Source: Pseudo-nitzschia pungens (taxonomy: Eukaryota; Bacillariophyta; Bacillariophyceae; Bacillariales; Bacillariaceae). Taken from it: a DNA stretch of 64,000 nt. Location of the stretch: positions 4,340,001-4,404,000 of the forward strand of contig CM074763.1 of assembly GCA_037355855.1 (NCBI GenBank). The letters are read 5' to 3'. Below, one piece after another: positions 9,869 through 21,100 of the stretch. The translations under genes and the position numbers were made by a program. The notes under the pieces are model-generated. The model did no database searches and was not told the origin of the DNA. It saw only the letters and a list, made by a program, of their open reading frames with translations. How positions within the stretch are numbered: position 1 is the first letter of the stretch; the number at the start of each line of letters is the position of its first letter.

Positions 9869-12800
9869 ATGGCCGACGCCATCCACACCGGACCACGCAT
9901 CATCAATCGATTTGCGGACGTCTGTGTGGAGGTGCTGGACCACAAGGGAAGGGGGAGGATGCTCCGGGGCCTACTGGACTCAGGATGCTCCAAGTCCATA
10001 ATCCTAAAACACTTTGTCGACCGAAGTCAACTTACGAACCGGGACCACCGATCTGTTACCTATAACACCTATGGGGGCAAATTTCGAACAAAGTCCGCGG
10101 CTTCAGTGGGACTAAGGCTGATAGAATTCTCCAACTCAAAGACCATCAAATGGACCTTCCAAGTGGATGAGTACCATCACCACGAGGAGGTACCCTACGA
10201 CATGATCATAGGATCCGACTTGATGGCGCAACTGGGACTGGATATTAAATACAGTTCCCAAACGCTTACTTGGCAGGGTGACTCCATTCCCATGAAGAGA
10301 ATGGGGGAGCTCTCCGACCCGGACAAATGTGAGGCAGTGTTCTTTGCCAACACCCAAAGTCCGATCCTCCAACAGGAGGAAGAAAGGCAAGCCAAAATCC
10401 TGGATGCCGATTACTCCAAGGTAGACATAGATTCTATGGTCAACGACCTGGAGATCACAGACAAGTCCAAGGACGCCTTAAAGAAAACTTTGAAGAAGTT
10501 CCCTACTCTCTTTGGAGGAGGCCTGGGACTGCTCAAAAATATCGAACCGGTATCTATCGAACTCCAACCTGGGGTCAAACCGGTCAGGCAGAGGTACTAC
10601 TCAGTACCCCATGCCTTTGAACAAGCCCTCCGGAAGGAAATCAACAGGCTCTGTGAAATCGGAGTACTGGAGAAACTTCCACATGATGATGACTCACCAT
10701 GGGCATCACCGACGTTCTGTCAACCCAAAAAGACAGGGGACATCCGCGTGCTCACGGACTTCCGCAAAATGAATGCGGCAATCCAACGGAAACCATTTCC
10801 CCTCCCACGAATAGGGGAAACTATCCAAAGACTACAGAAATTTAAGTCTGCTACGGCACTGGACTTATCCCAAGGGTACTACACCATTCCCATCTGCAAG
10901 GAGAGCCAGAAGATTTGCTCTACCATCTTACCGTGGGGGAAGTATGCCTACAAGAGATTGGCTATGGGGATTGCTTGTGCACCCGACATCTTCCAGTCTG
11001 TCATGATGAACCTACTAGGGGATCTAGACTACGTCCTCGTATATATCGATGATATCTTAATCATCCAACGAGAGGGGGAGTCTGAACAGGATCACCTCGA
11101 CAAAATCGATACAGTTCTCCAGAGACTGGATGACGCTGGCTTTCGAGCCAACCTCCGAAAATCCTTCTTCATGCAAAAAGAAGTGGAGTATTTGGGTTTT
11201 CTACTAACAACAGAGGGCATTCAACCTCAGCCAAAGAAGCTGGAGGCGATGAAGCGCCTGGAACCCCCCAAGAACACCAAGCAACTCAAGATGTTCCTTG
11301 GGATGGTCAATTTCTACAGAGACATGTGGAAGCGCCGCTCCCACATCCTGGCCCCCCTCAACAAGCTTGCGGGCAAGAAGGGCAAAACAAATTGGTACTG
11401 GGGCCCAGCAGAGCAGAAAGCTTTCATGGAGGCGAAGAGGATGCTTGCAGATGAAGCGAAACTCGCATTCCCGGATTTTACGAAACCATTTCATCTCTAC
11501 TCAGACGCCAGTGACAGGCAACTGGGAGCAACCGTATGCCAAGACGGCAAACCCCTTGGTTTCTACACAAGGAAACTGAACTCAGCGCAGCTCAACTACA
11601 CTGTCGGGGAAAAAGAACTCCTTGGTATAGTGGAAGGCTTGAAAGCGTTTGAGGGAATCCTACGAGGACAAGATGTAACCATTCACACGGATCACCTGAA
11701 CCTATTGTATCAGCAGATGCCGACCCAAAGAATGGTCCGGTGGAGACTCCTCATGGAGGAGTTCCATCCGGTAGTCAAGCACGTTGCTGGCAAAGACAAT
11801 GATGCAGCAGATGCACTGTCTCGATTGGACATCACAGATGACCCAGCAGACACAGTGGAATGGCTGCCACCAAATAAGCCCCTCACCTACGCTGATGAGG
11901 AAGCGCACCTCCGGCAACTTCTATTCCCACTTGGAGAAGCACCGGAAGAATTCCAGGGCAATAGTGCATTCCCACTTGCTCCGGACATGATTCAGTTCTA
12001 CCAACAGAAGGACACGAAAATCATGAATGCTTTGGAAAAAGACAAAGGCCTAACCACCAAAAATGTGGAAGGTTTCAGTCTCATCCACAAAGAAGGCAAG
12101 ATCCTGATTCCCGACAAACTCAAACAAAGAGTGATGGAGTGGTACCACACCATGTTGGTGCACCCGGGGGAAAAGAGAATGGAACAGAGCATACGCTCAG
12201 TCTTCACCTGGAAAGGTCTATGGAAGGACATCCAGGACCTTTGTAAGCACTGCCACACGTGTCAGATGTTTAAGAAGAGTGGCCGGAAGAAGTATGGACT
12301 ACTACCGGAAAAAGCAGCTGAGGTTACCAAATGGCAGAGGGTCAATGTGGACCTCTGGGGACCTGCAACTGTCCACAACAAAAATGGTAAAGACTACCAA
12401 ATCCATGTCCTCACCATGGTGGACCCAGTGACCGGATGGTTTGAACTGGCTCACCTGAAGGACTCCCCAAATGCAGCAGAAACTCAACGATTGCTAGACA
12501 GCACCTGGTTGGCAAGATATCCGCGCCCAAAGGAAATTGGCTTTGATGGCGGGAGTGAGTTCAAAGCAGAGTTCCAAGAGCTCTGCGAGAACATGGGGAT
12601 GAAAAGAAAGCCCAGTGGGGCTTGGAACCCACAATCCAACTCGGTGTTGGAAAGGATCCATCAGGTATTAAAGGACTGTCTGTTGTCCTTCAACCTGGAA
12701 AACAGGGACCTCCACGAGAAGGACCCTTTTGAGGAATTCACCACCAAGGCAGCGTATGCCATCAGAAGCGCCATCCATACTACTTTGGGGTACTCCCCGG

Positions 12801-13138
12801 CACAATTGGTGTTTGGCAGAGACATGTTTATGCCGGTGAACTTCCCAGTGGATTGGGAAGCAATCCAAGCAAGGAAGCAGAAAAGCATCCATAAGAGCAA
12901 CATCAGGGAGAACCAGAAGAGGATCCCCCATGTCTATAGAGAAGGAGACTATGTCACCCTGGAAAGGAAGGGCATTATTCCTAAACTATCCTTCCCCCGG
13001 CAGGGACCGTACAAGGTGCTCAAGGCCCATGACAATGGAACTGTGACTATTGAAACTGCTCCCTTTGTAACCGACCGGGTTAACATTAGGAGAGTACACC
13101 CCTATTATTGCAGGGATAGCACTGAATCGAACGAATAA
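9869..13138 (+). CDS. Pol polyprotein of gypsy A (PR-RT-RNase H-IN)
   Basis: 1,089 aa, uninterrupted. Aspartic protease L-L-D-S-G-C near residue 37; reverse transcriptase with Y-I-D-D near residue 392; RNase H with Y-S-D-A-S-D; integrase zinc-binding H-T-M-L-V-H followed by C-K-H-C-H-T-C; integrase core with V-D-L-W-G, F-D-G-G-S-E-F and Q-S-N-S-V-L-E-R (D, D, E). The frame equals that of gag and linker, and the ATG directly follows TGA 9866. That allows either readthrough or reinitiation. All catalytic motifs are intact, so this copy may be functional. Confidence 0.95.
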   Translation: MADAIHTGPRIINRFADVCVEVLDHKGRGRMLRGLLDSGCSKSIILKHFVDRSQLTNRDHRSVTYNTYGGKFRTKSAASVGLRLIEFSNSKTIKWTFQVDEYHHHEEVPYDMIIGSDLMAQLGLDIKYSSQTLTWQGDSIPMKRMGELSDPDKCEAVFFANTQSPILQQEEERQAKILDADYSKVDIDSMVNDLEITDKSKDALKKTLKKFPTLFGGGLGLLKNIEPVSIELQPGVKPVRQRYYSVPHAFEQALRKEINRLCEIGVLEKLPHDDDSPWASPTFCQPKKTGDIRVLTDFRKMNAAIQRKPFPLPRIGETIQRLQKFKSATALDLSQGYYTIPICKESQKICSTILPWGKYAYKRLAMGIACAPDIFQSVMMNLLGDLDYVLVYIDDILIIQREGESEQDHLDKIDTVLQRLDDAGFRANLRKSFFMQKEVEYLGFLLTTEGIQPQPKKLEAMKRLEPPKNTKQLKMFLGMVNFYRDMWKRRSHILAPLNKLAGKKGKTNWYWGPAEQKAFMEAKRMLADEAKLAFPDFTKPFHLYSDASDRQLGATVCQDGKPLGFYTRKLNSAQLNYTVGEKELLGIVEGLKAFEGILRGQDVTIHTDHLNLLYQQMPTQRMVRWRLLMEEFHPVVKHVAGKDNDAADALSRLDITDDPADTVEWLPPNKPLTYADEEAHLRQLLFPLGEAPEEFQGNSAFPLAPDMIQFYQQKDTKIMNALEKDKGLTTKNVEGFSLIHKEGKILIPDKLKQRVMEWYHTMLVHPGEKRMEQSIRSVFTWKGLWKDIQDLCKHCHTCQMFKKSGRKKYGLLPEKAAEVTKWQRVNVDLWGPATVHNKNGKDYQIHVLTMVDPVTGWFELAHLKDSPNAAETQRLLDSTWLARYPRPKEIGFDGGSEFKAEFQELCENMGMKRKPSGAWNPQSNSVLERIHQVLKDCLLSFNLENRDLHEKDPFEEFTTKAAYAIRSAIHTTLGYSPAQLVFGRDMFMPVNFPVDWEAIQARKQKSIHKSNIRENQKRIPHVYREGDYVTLERKGIIPKLSFPRQGPYKVLKAHDNGTVTIETAPFVTDRVNIRRVHPYYCRDSTESNE

Positions 13139-13166
13139 CCAATTGTAACAGTACCATGGGGGAGCA

Positions 13167-13337
13167 TGCCGTGCACCGGAATACAGTCACGAATCCGTTC
13201 GTGATTGGATTACGATTAGCGAGTCTCCTTATCGCCGAATACAGGAGACTGCCGGAAAGCAATAGCAATAGACTAATCAATAGCTCTCACAATTTGCATA
13301 TCACTACTTTATTCATTAGTAGACCCGGGGTATGGCA
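13167..13337 (+). repeat. 3' LTR of gypsy A
   Basis: 171 bp, same as the 5' LTR. Preceded by the purine run ATGGGGGAGCA and followed by target duplication CGAAC. Confidence 0.95.
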
Positions 13338-13859
13338 CGAACCTTGGTAAGAAACAGGAAAAAAAAAACCAGTCCAGAGCACAACAGACACTGCTGTTGC
13401 AAAGCGTACAGGAGACGGGGTAACAAGAACGTGAAAGGGAAAAACACAAGCAAAACTGTCCCTTGAATGCCACTGTACAGCATCAGTAATGCTTGGAGTG
13501 GTCAGCTGACACAAGCAAAACAGCTCTCTGTATGCTGGATTGCAGCATCAGTAGTGCAAGTGGTCAGCTGACGCAAGCAAAACTGGTCTCAGCATGCTGT
13601 ATTGCAGCATCAGTAATGCGAGTGCCCCAAACACATTCCTTACCACTGTATGGTACATATAGTACGGAGCCTACTACCAAATTCGTAACAGCTGTCCTCC
13701 TGTTCGAACTTCGTAGTAGCACAAGGAAAATTTTCGGAGTATTCCGATTCAGAAACACGTAGAGGCAGTGGAGCCTACTACCAAATTCAAATTCGTAACA
13801 GCTGGCCTTCTGTTCGAACTTGAACTTGCTCTCCCGTAGTAGCTTGGAAACAGGGGCTC

Positions 13860-14380
13860 TAAGTGATAACACTTATGGACCATCAGGGCTGTAGGCTTGA
13901 AAACAGGTCTCAGCTGTACTGTGAGCTGGAGGGGTATATGTTGGTGGTGAAGCGTTAAGTAAGATTTACTTAGCGAATTGGGGGCTTGGATAAGAAAAAT
14001 AGTAGGTCCATAATCGAAAACAATTATGGTCCAGCAGGGCAGTAGACTTGAAAACAGATGACAGTTGAAGACTGCATCTGAGAGGTATATGTAAGTAGGA
14101 GAGCCTTAAGCGAACTGTACTTAGCGGCTTTGGGGCTTGGGTCAAAAAACAGTAGGACCTTAAGCGAAAACACTTATGGTCCAGCAGGGCAGTAGACTTG
14201 AAAACAGATGACATTTATCCTGTACACCTGAGAGGTATATGTAGGTGGTGGAGCCTTAAGCAAGCTGTACTTAGTGGCTTTGGGGCTTGGGTCAGGAAAC
14301 AGTAGGACCATAAGTGAAAACACTTAAAGTCCAGCAGGGCAATGGACTTGAAAACAGATGACAGCTGGAATTTCTTGTAG
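13860..14380 (-). repeat. Tandem hairpin-bearing units of retroposon D copy 1
   Basis: About four degenerate units of 140-150 bp, each with AGTAGGACC..AAGTGAAAACACTT..GGTCCAGCAGGGC. Examples are at 14006-14033, 14155-14182 and 14305-14332. Downstream, 14473-14490 (TTAAGTGAGAATCACTTAA) and 14513-14533 hold further hairpins. Confidence 0.7.
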
Positions 14381-14939
14381 AAATATTCCTACAGTGGAAG
14401 GGGCTGTTCGTGAACTTCGACTTGAAAAGACTTAAGAGGACTCAGCAAGGAACTTTGAAGAATGTAGAACATTAAGTGAGAATCACTTAAGCAGCTTGGA
14501 AACAGTGTAGAACATTAAGTATAAGATATACTTAGGGGCCTTGGAATGGAGCTGGGAAACAGATCGAAGCAGAAATACAATCGAAGCAGAAATACAACAA
14601 AAATTATTGGTGAATTGCTGTAGAATCTGTACTGGAGGTGCTGTAGAAAATTATGTGTCGGTTTGCTGCTGCTGCTGTTGCTGAATCGAATCGACGACCA
14701 TGGTGAAGGCAACCAAAGCAACTGAACAAAGCAGCAAGCAACTGAACTGATAGCAGAAACGAAGAGCGGAGATCTTGGTTAATACATGTAGGTCCTGGTA
14801 TTGTGATTGGGGGTGTAGAAGGGAGCAAGATATCACATGGTAAATGTGTGTAGAAATCTACGTATTTTTAGTACTGGAACATCGGAACGTCGGACAAAAT
14901 GCGCTTCCCGCAAATTGTACACAAACTACCTGACCAAAA

Positions 14940-15400
14940 GAGCTGACTTTGATCTTGTGATAGATGAAACTACATGGTCTTATGGTGGATTTGGTGGTCC
15001 TAATGTTTATTATACTTCTGGGAAGAGGACTAGTCGAGGAGGTCAAACAGCAATCTTATTGGATTGTTATCGAATAAGACCAACAAGAGCGTATATACAC
15101 CGACTTGGGAAATACAAATGTGCTCCCGGGTTTACTAGGAGAGGACAGTCAGAAGTGTACAAGTTGATGACCAATGGTGTTCTACCACAAATAGGCCCAG
15201 ATAAACTGTGGACAGAACCCCCACATTTGACAGTTGATAATTTCTTCAATGGAGACGTTATTCTCGATTGGATGGGTCAGAGGGGTTTATCAATGATAGG
15301 AACTGTTTCTCATTCATGTCTGCCGAAAGGTGTACCATCAATCTATTTCCATAAAGACAACGCCCCTCTGAGTAAGAAACAGAAATCAAGAGTTGCTTGA
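14940..15400 (+). pseudogene. piggyBac-like transposase, catalytic core part
   Basis: Resumes exactly after the target duplication of retroposon D copy 1, in the frame left at 7378. Shows D-L-V-I-D-E-T-T-W (first catalytic Asp region) and L-T-V-D-N-F-F-N-G with G-T-V-S-H-S-C-L-P-K-G-V-P (second region) of the DDE_Tnp_1_7 fold. TGA at 15398-15400 is followed by a frame change into the next ORF. The ATG at 14837 lies inside retroposon D and is not the native start. Confidence 0.75.
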
Positions 15401-17076
15401 CTTACAAATCCGATTACCTTAGTCAAAAGATTTTTTTTCCGGAAAGTACCAACGATAACAATCCGGAAATAGGGTACAACCAAAAACCTGATGGTCGAAA
15501 ACCACCTAAAGCCTCAACAAGAGTACCACATAATTCTCCAGCAAATGAAAAATCTACAACTATTTTTCCGACCTATCCAAAGACGAGATTCCCTTTTGGT
15601 CAGATACACAGAAATGAAAGCAAAACAATAACCGGAACCGAAAAAAAGAACGCTATTGACAATAAACTTTATCGATTATCAGCGTCGAACAAAAAAATAA
15701 AAGAAACTACAAAGAACTGCACTGACAAACCCGACAAACCTACCATTCCATCCTATACACGAGTCCACTGCAGTTTTCAAAGTACCGGATCTACAAACAT
15801 AGGATCAGTTAATTCAGTATCTTCGTCGGATTGTTATGTCCAAACAAAGAGCAGAGGCAGAGGGGATAACAAGAGGAAATGGTGTATAGAAATGAACGAG
15901 AGCAGAGAACTCTATCTTCATACATATGGAAAAATCGATCAAGCTGATTCAATGATATCAAGAGCACGTCTTACTTATCGATCATGGAAATACTATCACT
16001 CGGCTATCAATCACGCTAAAGCATTCGTTATTGCCATTGCTTATGACATGTACAAAGAATGTACAGAAGGAAGTCTCAATCCAACTTGGGCTAAGAAGAA
16101 GATCTTAACTGCTCATCAATTTCAATCCAAACTTTCTACGCAGATGATGAGATATAACCCAATCAAAAATCACTACCTGGGAGATGATCTGTTACGTAAA
16201 TCAACAAAACAGAACCAACCTACAAGAAAGAAAGTTAATCAATTGCGTTGTTCAAAAAGAACTTACAACAAAAATATTCCATACCTTGTACTACAAAGTT
16301 CCTATCAGCTGTCCCCCAGTTCTACATCCTCAACTACTAATTTCTACGGAAAATGGGGGACAGCTGATAGGAATTCCATAGTAAATGGAGTTCAGTGCAA
16401 ATACTTATCGATGGAGTTAGTAAGAAAAGAAGCCTTAAATAGCGGTCGACTGTGTATCGAAGGTAAAATATTGAAATATCATGGGATGAATAAGATACAA
16501 AACAAAAGTGGAAGGGTGTGCTATTTGTGTGGAAGAAGATGTTATACATGTTGTTCAAAATGCACAGACATAAATGGCAAACCTGTTGCTCTTTGTTGTA
16601 TGTCTTTGATAGACTATAGCGAAACATTGAACCCAAGACAAACACCTAGATGGTATTATCACAAATACCATGATCCAGCATACTTTGGGATTGGTAAGAG
16701 AGATTGTACCACAGTTAGAACCGATGATAAAAAATGGAATGGTGATCCAACAGAAGAGGAAATAAGAAGGAATACAGAATATGTTTACTACCTACCAGAT
16801 TGAAGAGATTTGTTAAAGAAAGAAGAACAACAACAACGGACTATCGAAAAACAAAGGATTATCAAAGAAAAAGAGAAAGAACAATCAAGAATTCATCTAT
16901 CCTCCAGTCCAAAAGAAATCAATACTGGAACACCATCTACTAAAGAAACAAAGAAAATATCAATCGATGTTACACCATTATCACAGAAGACAATCGATAC
17001 CAACGATATCGATCAACCATTATTCAGTACTCAAGAAGAGGATGAGCTAGACATGGAAATCGGTGACGTTATATAA
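15397..17076 (+). pseudogene. piggyBac-like transposase, C-terminal part
   Basis: Open frame of 468 codons, then TGA at 16801-16803, then the same frame for 88 more codons (Glu/Lys-rich tail). G-K-I-D-Q-A-D-S-M-I followed by R-S-W-K-Y-Y matches the last conserved block of piggyBac transposases. A Cys-rich domain (C-Y-L-C-G-R-R-C-Y-T-C-C-S-K-C, then C-C) at about 16519-16600 fits the C-terminal zinc-binding domain that reads the element ends. A 100-bp foldback MITE sits inside at 16285-16384 without breaking the frame. Confidence 0.75.
16285..16384. mobile_element. Foldback MITE, copy 1, inside transposase ORF
   Basis: Arms TTCCTATCAGCTGTCCCCC and GGGGGACAGCTGATAGGAA around a short loop, with outer flanks CTTGTACTAC and ATAGTAA. 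Same element as at 50527-50625 and 55989-56095. It adds about 33 codons in frame. Confidence 0.85.
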
Positions 17077-17091
17077 TAAGTTATTTATGTT

Positions 17092-17834
17092 CTAATTTTC
17101 TTTCTTCAATCTATTAGAACACTTCTTGTCGTCCACCTTCTTGTTCGCTTTAGATTTGATTGGACACTTGCTATTAACAAAGTTGAATGGATCATAAACA
17201 ATACCATGGTTCATAAGACAAGTATCTCTTTCTTTTTTTTCTAAAGCAGTTGCTGTAGAATTCCATCCGGTACTCCATTCTTTGTATGCAAATTTTATGG
17301 CACAAGAACAATACATAGCTTCAGATTGAACTTCCCAACCTCTCACCTTATGATATATGCCAATGAACCACTGTTTCTTGTGTCCAAAGGACATTCCTTG
17401 TAGTTCACCAAGTTCGGAAGAAATAGCGCTTCAAGCCATAGCAACTGCAGTAGCAATATAACTCTTTTGAAGACATGTTGCCAACCCACATCCTAAACAA
17501 CGCCGCTCTGCTAGATATCCCAGAGATGGATGCTCTGTGTACAAATTGATACTCTTCTCTTTCGACTCAGCCTTTGATTCTTTAGAAAAGAAGTGCACTG
17601 CTCCTTCAAGAATAAGATCTTCTGGTGGATCATAAAATAGTCCACTCTTTTTTTTTTGTTCACTGGATTGTTTTCGTATGTATCTTGTTGAGGCTTTTTC
17701 TTCACTGAAGATAAATCCAACGCAGCTGGCTTTCTTTCATCTTTGTCGCCGTTGTCAGTTTCTAGTTTGGCATCTTTCTTATTGGATTTCTTTGTATCGA
17801 AAAGAGCCCTTGCCTTTGCTTTTGCCTCTTTCAT
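17092..17834 (-). pseudogene. Unknown minus-strand ORF, broken, tail-to-tail with piggyBac
   Basis: Two minus-strand frames (17834-17511 and about 17545-17092) fit together if one frameshift near 17550 and one TGA (about 17431) are ignored. The N-terminal part is Lys-rich. The C-terminal part has C-L-G-C-G-L-A-T-C and K-K-Q-W-F-I-G-I-Y-H and ends in a basic tail. I do not recognise the family. Its end lies 16 bases from that of the transposase, so it may be a second gene of the piggyBac element. Its decay matches that of the transposase. Confidence 0.35.
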
Positions 17835-17839
17835 TCGCT

Positions 17840-18330
17840 TTGATCTGTTGTTGTTGCTGTCACTGCTGTGGCTGTCGGTGCTGTGGCTGTCGGTGCTGTT
17901 GCTGTCGGTGCTGTTTGCTTTTGCTGTCGCTGTTTGCTTTTGCTGTCGCTGTTTGCTTTTGCTGTCGCTGTTTGCTGTTTGCTGTCACTCTTGCTGTTGC
18001 TGGTTGCTGGTTGCTTGTTTGGAGGGCGAGATCCAAGCTTCTTCAATTGGTGTAATCGTAATAGTAATCGTAATTGTAATCGTCGTCGTTCTCGTCCTTG
18101 TCCTCATCGTGTTGGTGTCGCTGTTTGCTGTTGCTGTTTGCTGTTTGCGGTCACTGTCGCTTTGCCGTTGCCGTTGCCATCGCTGTCGCTGTCGCTGTTG
18201 CTGTCGCTGTTGCTGTTGCTGTTGCCGTTGCCGTTGCCATCGCTGTTGCTGTTGCTGTTGCTGTTGCTGTGCCTGTGCCTGTTGCTGTTGCTGTTGCTCT
18301 TGCCGTTGCTGTTGGTGCTGTGTTTTGTTC
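17840..18330. repeat. Imperfect GCTGTT/GCTGTC microsatellite
   Basis: Nearly 500 bp of (GCTGTY)n and (TTGCTG)n hexamers and derivatives, broken at 18000-18110 by unrelated sequence with a short run of TAATCG. Every long ORF here, on either strand, is a repeat artefact. Confidence 0.85.
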
Positions 18331-18711
18331 TTTGTCGAAATTTATGTGTTTCTTGTCTTTGTGTTGTTGATGTCGATGTCACAAGAATTGTGTGCAGTGC
18401 GCATGATTCCTTTCTTAAGTGCCTGGTACTTAAGGTACCTGGACTAGTGTAATAATATACGCAGTGACTATAATTTACAGTATTAATCACTCGAGGAGTT
18501 TAACTTCTGACAATATGCACCACCGCGCGATTTTGTTAATGTAGTCTCTCTCTAGTCTCGACGAGGAACTTTTTTTGGTAAATATAATAAATAATAATAA
18601 AAAAGTGCTTTCAAGATGGCATAATCTTACCACAATTAAATCCTGTCATGTGTCATGTCCACATTTGCAATTAAGGTTACCGTCCTTTATTTTATTTTGT
18701 CATGTTGTAAG
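18331..18711. other. Gene-free stretch left of copia C
   Basis: No coding region or RNA gene is recognised. The last five bases, GTAAG (18707-18711), are the target duplication of copia C. Confidence 0.5.
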
Positions 18712-18960
18712 TGTTGAAGGAACAAGTGATGTGCCGATAAGACAACAGGCTTGTCCAGTCTCAAGAAGAAAATTAGATAAACTTCATAAACTAGATAATT
18801 TTCAAAGTGTAAGACATGTGCTCTGTTGGCCACCATGTCTTCCCTTCTTGTTAACGTTGTGGTACAATTCACCACTGTGGTACATTTTACCACATTACTA
18901 ATATTTTGTATTTCGTGAACGTATGCATGGCAGACGGTTCGACTCCTATGATTCTCAACA
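18712..18960 (-). repeat. 3' LTR of copia C
   Basis: 249 bp; differs from the 5' LTR by an extra GCAT near 18924 and by substitutions near the end. Confidence 0.9.
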
Positions 18961-18977
18961 CACTCCTGCGATATCGT

Positions 18978-20756
18978 TCAGGTTACCTCTTTGGTGTTCT
19001 TAGCAATATCGTCCTGATACGATCGATCGCTCTTTGCCTTGTAATATGCTTTCTTATACTCATTGTACTCTTGTTCAGTAATTCCTAAGATGACATTTCT
19101 GAATTTGCGAAATAGCGAACCTTGTAATGGTTTGGTGAAGTAGACAGCAATCATTTGGTCTGTTGGCATATACTCAATAGTTACTTCCCCTTTCTGTACA
19201 CAATCAGTCACAAAGAAGTACCTGATGTTGATGTGTTTTGTCCTCTTTCCACTGCTAGCCTTTCTGTTCTTCTCTAAGCGGATTGAACTTGTGTTGTCTT
19301 GATATAGTATGGTTGACCCATTGCCGAGTGCTGGCTTCACTGCTTTCGAGGTATTGTCTGTCATGTGCTGACCTTGTGCCATTAGGAACTGCCTTGCCCA
19401 GCATATGAAAGACATGTTATCATCCACCCTGACAATTTCTGCTTCAGTTGAGCTTCTTGTGTTTAACTTCTGTTTGGTTGATGTTGCCATTGCTCCACCA
19501 CGACCAAATGTCATGAAACCTCCTGTGTGGCTTTTCATGTCCTCGTGTACTGCGAATGCTGCATCAACATGCCAGTATACATCCCCGGTCTCATCCCATC
19601 CCAACACCAGTGGTAGGAATGGTGCTTCCTTCAGATATGATAGGACTCGCTTCAGCTTCTTCCAATTGTCTGTGTCCGGTGACTTGGTTCTTGTGCAGAG
19701 GAAAGCTATTGCTGCGAGTCCGCTTCGCCATGAATAGTAGCTTGGCAACATAGTGGTGAAAAATCACTGCCTTGTCCTCTGGTAACTTCTCACTTGATGC
19801 ACTAATTTTAAAGAGATGGTCTGCAGCAGGCGTTACGGCCTCACAGCCATCCAATTCCTTTGGTAGGTTTTGGAGGATCTCCTCTAGGTAATCGAACATG
19901 CTAAACTTGACCACACCAGCTTCTGTGTAGTCGATGGTCATCCCAACATAGTCATGTATCTTCCCTCGCGTCTCAGTTAGTGGGGAAATCTGTCCATACA
20001 CCTTGTTCAGGTCCTTGATAACATTGGTTACGACTTCTGGGTCCTTGTGGGATATCTTCAGATCATCCACATGCCAAACAATGGTGCATTGCTCTTCATT
20101 GATTATCTTGTTCATTGTACACGCATCATAAGGGTTCCACTCAAAACCCCAGTCCTTGAGAGTGCGTGATAGATTCTCCCAGAAGAGGATTGCTGCTCGC
20201 ATGGTGCCATAGATAGCCTTTTCGGCCTTGGCATACAACATTTTCTTGCCATGCCGGTCAATCAGGTGTGGCCGGTACATCTTCGGGTCAATTCTGCATA
20301 GTAATTCTGCCATGGTTCCATCCAGCCGAATGAACACATCTTCCCCTTCTGGCATATCTGTTTGGAGGAATGCTCTGGGGATGTCGACTGTAGCCACATC
20401 TCGCTCTTCAATCGCATCAATAACACAGGATAACATTAGCGCATGTAGTGAGACAGTAGGTGAGGCAGCATCTTCTTTGGCAATAAACTTGCATTGTTTC
20501 CTCCCATCAGCACAACCCCGGCCTTTTACCTTCCCTTCTCGTTTGCGTTTAAGGAACATCAGGTATGGCAGAGCTTGTTGCACTTGCTCCTTAGTCGTAC
20601 TCCGTGGGTCGACAACCGAACCCACTCTTCTGTCGTGGAACTGTTGGAGTTCTTTTAGTACGGCCTCGACACCCTCGTCACCGAAGATTTTCAAGCCTTG
20701 CTTCACACCATACTGTTTGGTAACTTGACTGGCGTCAAGATTGTTATAGTTCTCAA
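18978..20756 (-). pseudogene. Copia C reverse transcriptase and RNase H
   Basis: Resumes after element E. RT carries F-L-Q-T-D-M-P-E-G, A-I-Y-G and the active site W-H-V-D-D-L-K-I-S, the HVDD form typical of diatom copia elements. Near 19700-19740 the reading frame shifts inside the conserved block K-L-L-F-M-A-K-R, and RNase H continues in a new frame (T-G-G-F; S-S-T-E-A-E; K-H-I-N-I-R-Y-F-F). The shift disables the polyprotein. Confidence 0.9.
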
Positions 20757-21100
20757 TGTAACACTCTAGGGTAGAATTAGATGGAGTGGTACGCGATAGG
20801 TTAATAAATTGGTGTTTTAATGATGAATAATTATAAAATTGTGTGTTACGAAAGAGAATGGTTGAATACTTTACGAGATGGGAATGATTCCTTGAGTATG
20901 GATGAATGAGCGATCGAAGATTATCAGCGAGTCATTAAGACTCTTGATATTTATCTTGATACTTGAATATCCAATCAGTATCGAACTGTATATGTATATA
21001 TACCAAACATACATACATGAATACCACATATATTGGAGTACATGCGGGATTCAATAATCATTTAGAGACTATCGTAGGATCGTAACATTAACATGTTACA
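20757..21100 (-). repeat. 3' LTR of element E
   Basis: 344 bp, TGTAAC...GTTACA, matching 23507-23850 by eye. Confidence 0.92.

Larger units (their letters stand above)
7562..13337 (+). mobile_element. Ty3/gypsy retrotransposon A, complete, 5,776 bp
   Basis: Two 171-bp LTRs that appear identical base for base, flanked by the duplication CGAAC (7557-7561 and 13338-13342). Order: LTR, leader (7733-8470, no gene), gag, linker with zinc knuckle, pol, polypurine stretch ATGGGGGAGCA (13156-13166), LTR. Pol order PR-RT-RH-IN makes it gypsy type; no chromodomain is seen. Identical LTRs mean a recent insertion. It entered retroposon D copy 1. Confidence 0.95.
7379..14918 (-). mobile_element. Retroposon D, copy 1 (split by gypsy A)
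   Basis: Minus-strand copy. Its 5' end is at 14918 (ACAATTTGCGGGAAG) and its 3' end at 7379, with a short AT tail. It is flanked by a 21-bp direct duplication of piggyBac sequence (7358-7378 and 14919-14939). With gypsy A and its duplication removed it is about 1.75 kb and has no long ORF. The 3' end carries hairpin CCACC..GGTGG and an AGTCTG..CAGACT stem (7405-7455). The body (13860-14370) has tandem units with GGACCATAAG-type hairpins, as in copy 2. Long target duplications and an A/T tail suggest target-primed reverse transcription, so a non-autonomous LINE-dependent element is the best guess. Confidence 0.75.

Noticed and set aside
13493..14836. ORFs on both strands in the body of retroposon D copy 1
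   Set aside because: Short, overlapping and not conserved in frame in copy 2; they follow the tandem repeats.
14837..14918. ATG 14837 as the start of a separate transposase gene
   Set aside because: The first 27 codons come from retroposon D; the transposase sequence resumes only after the target duplication at 14939.
17678..18490. Several ORFs of 100-234 codons rich in Leu/Ala/Cys or Ser/Asn/Asp
   Set aside because: They lie on both strands across a GCTGTY microsatellite and are artefacts of its periodicity.
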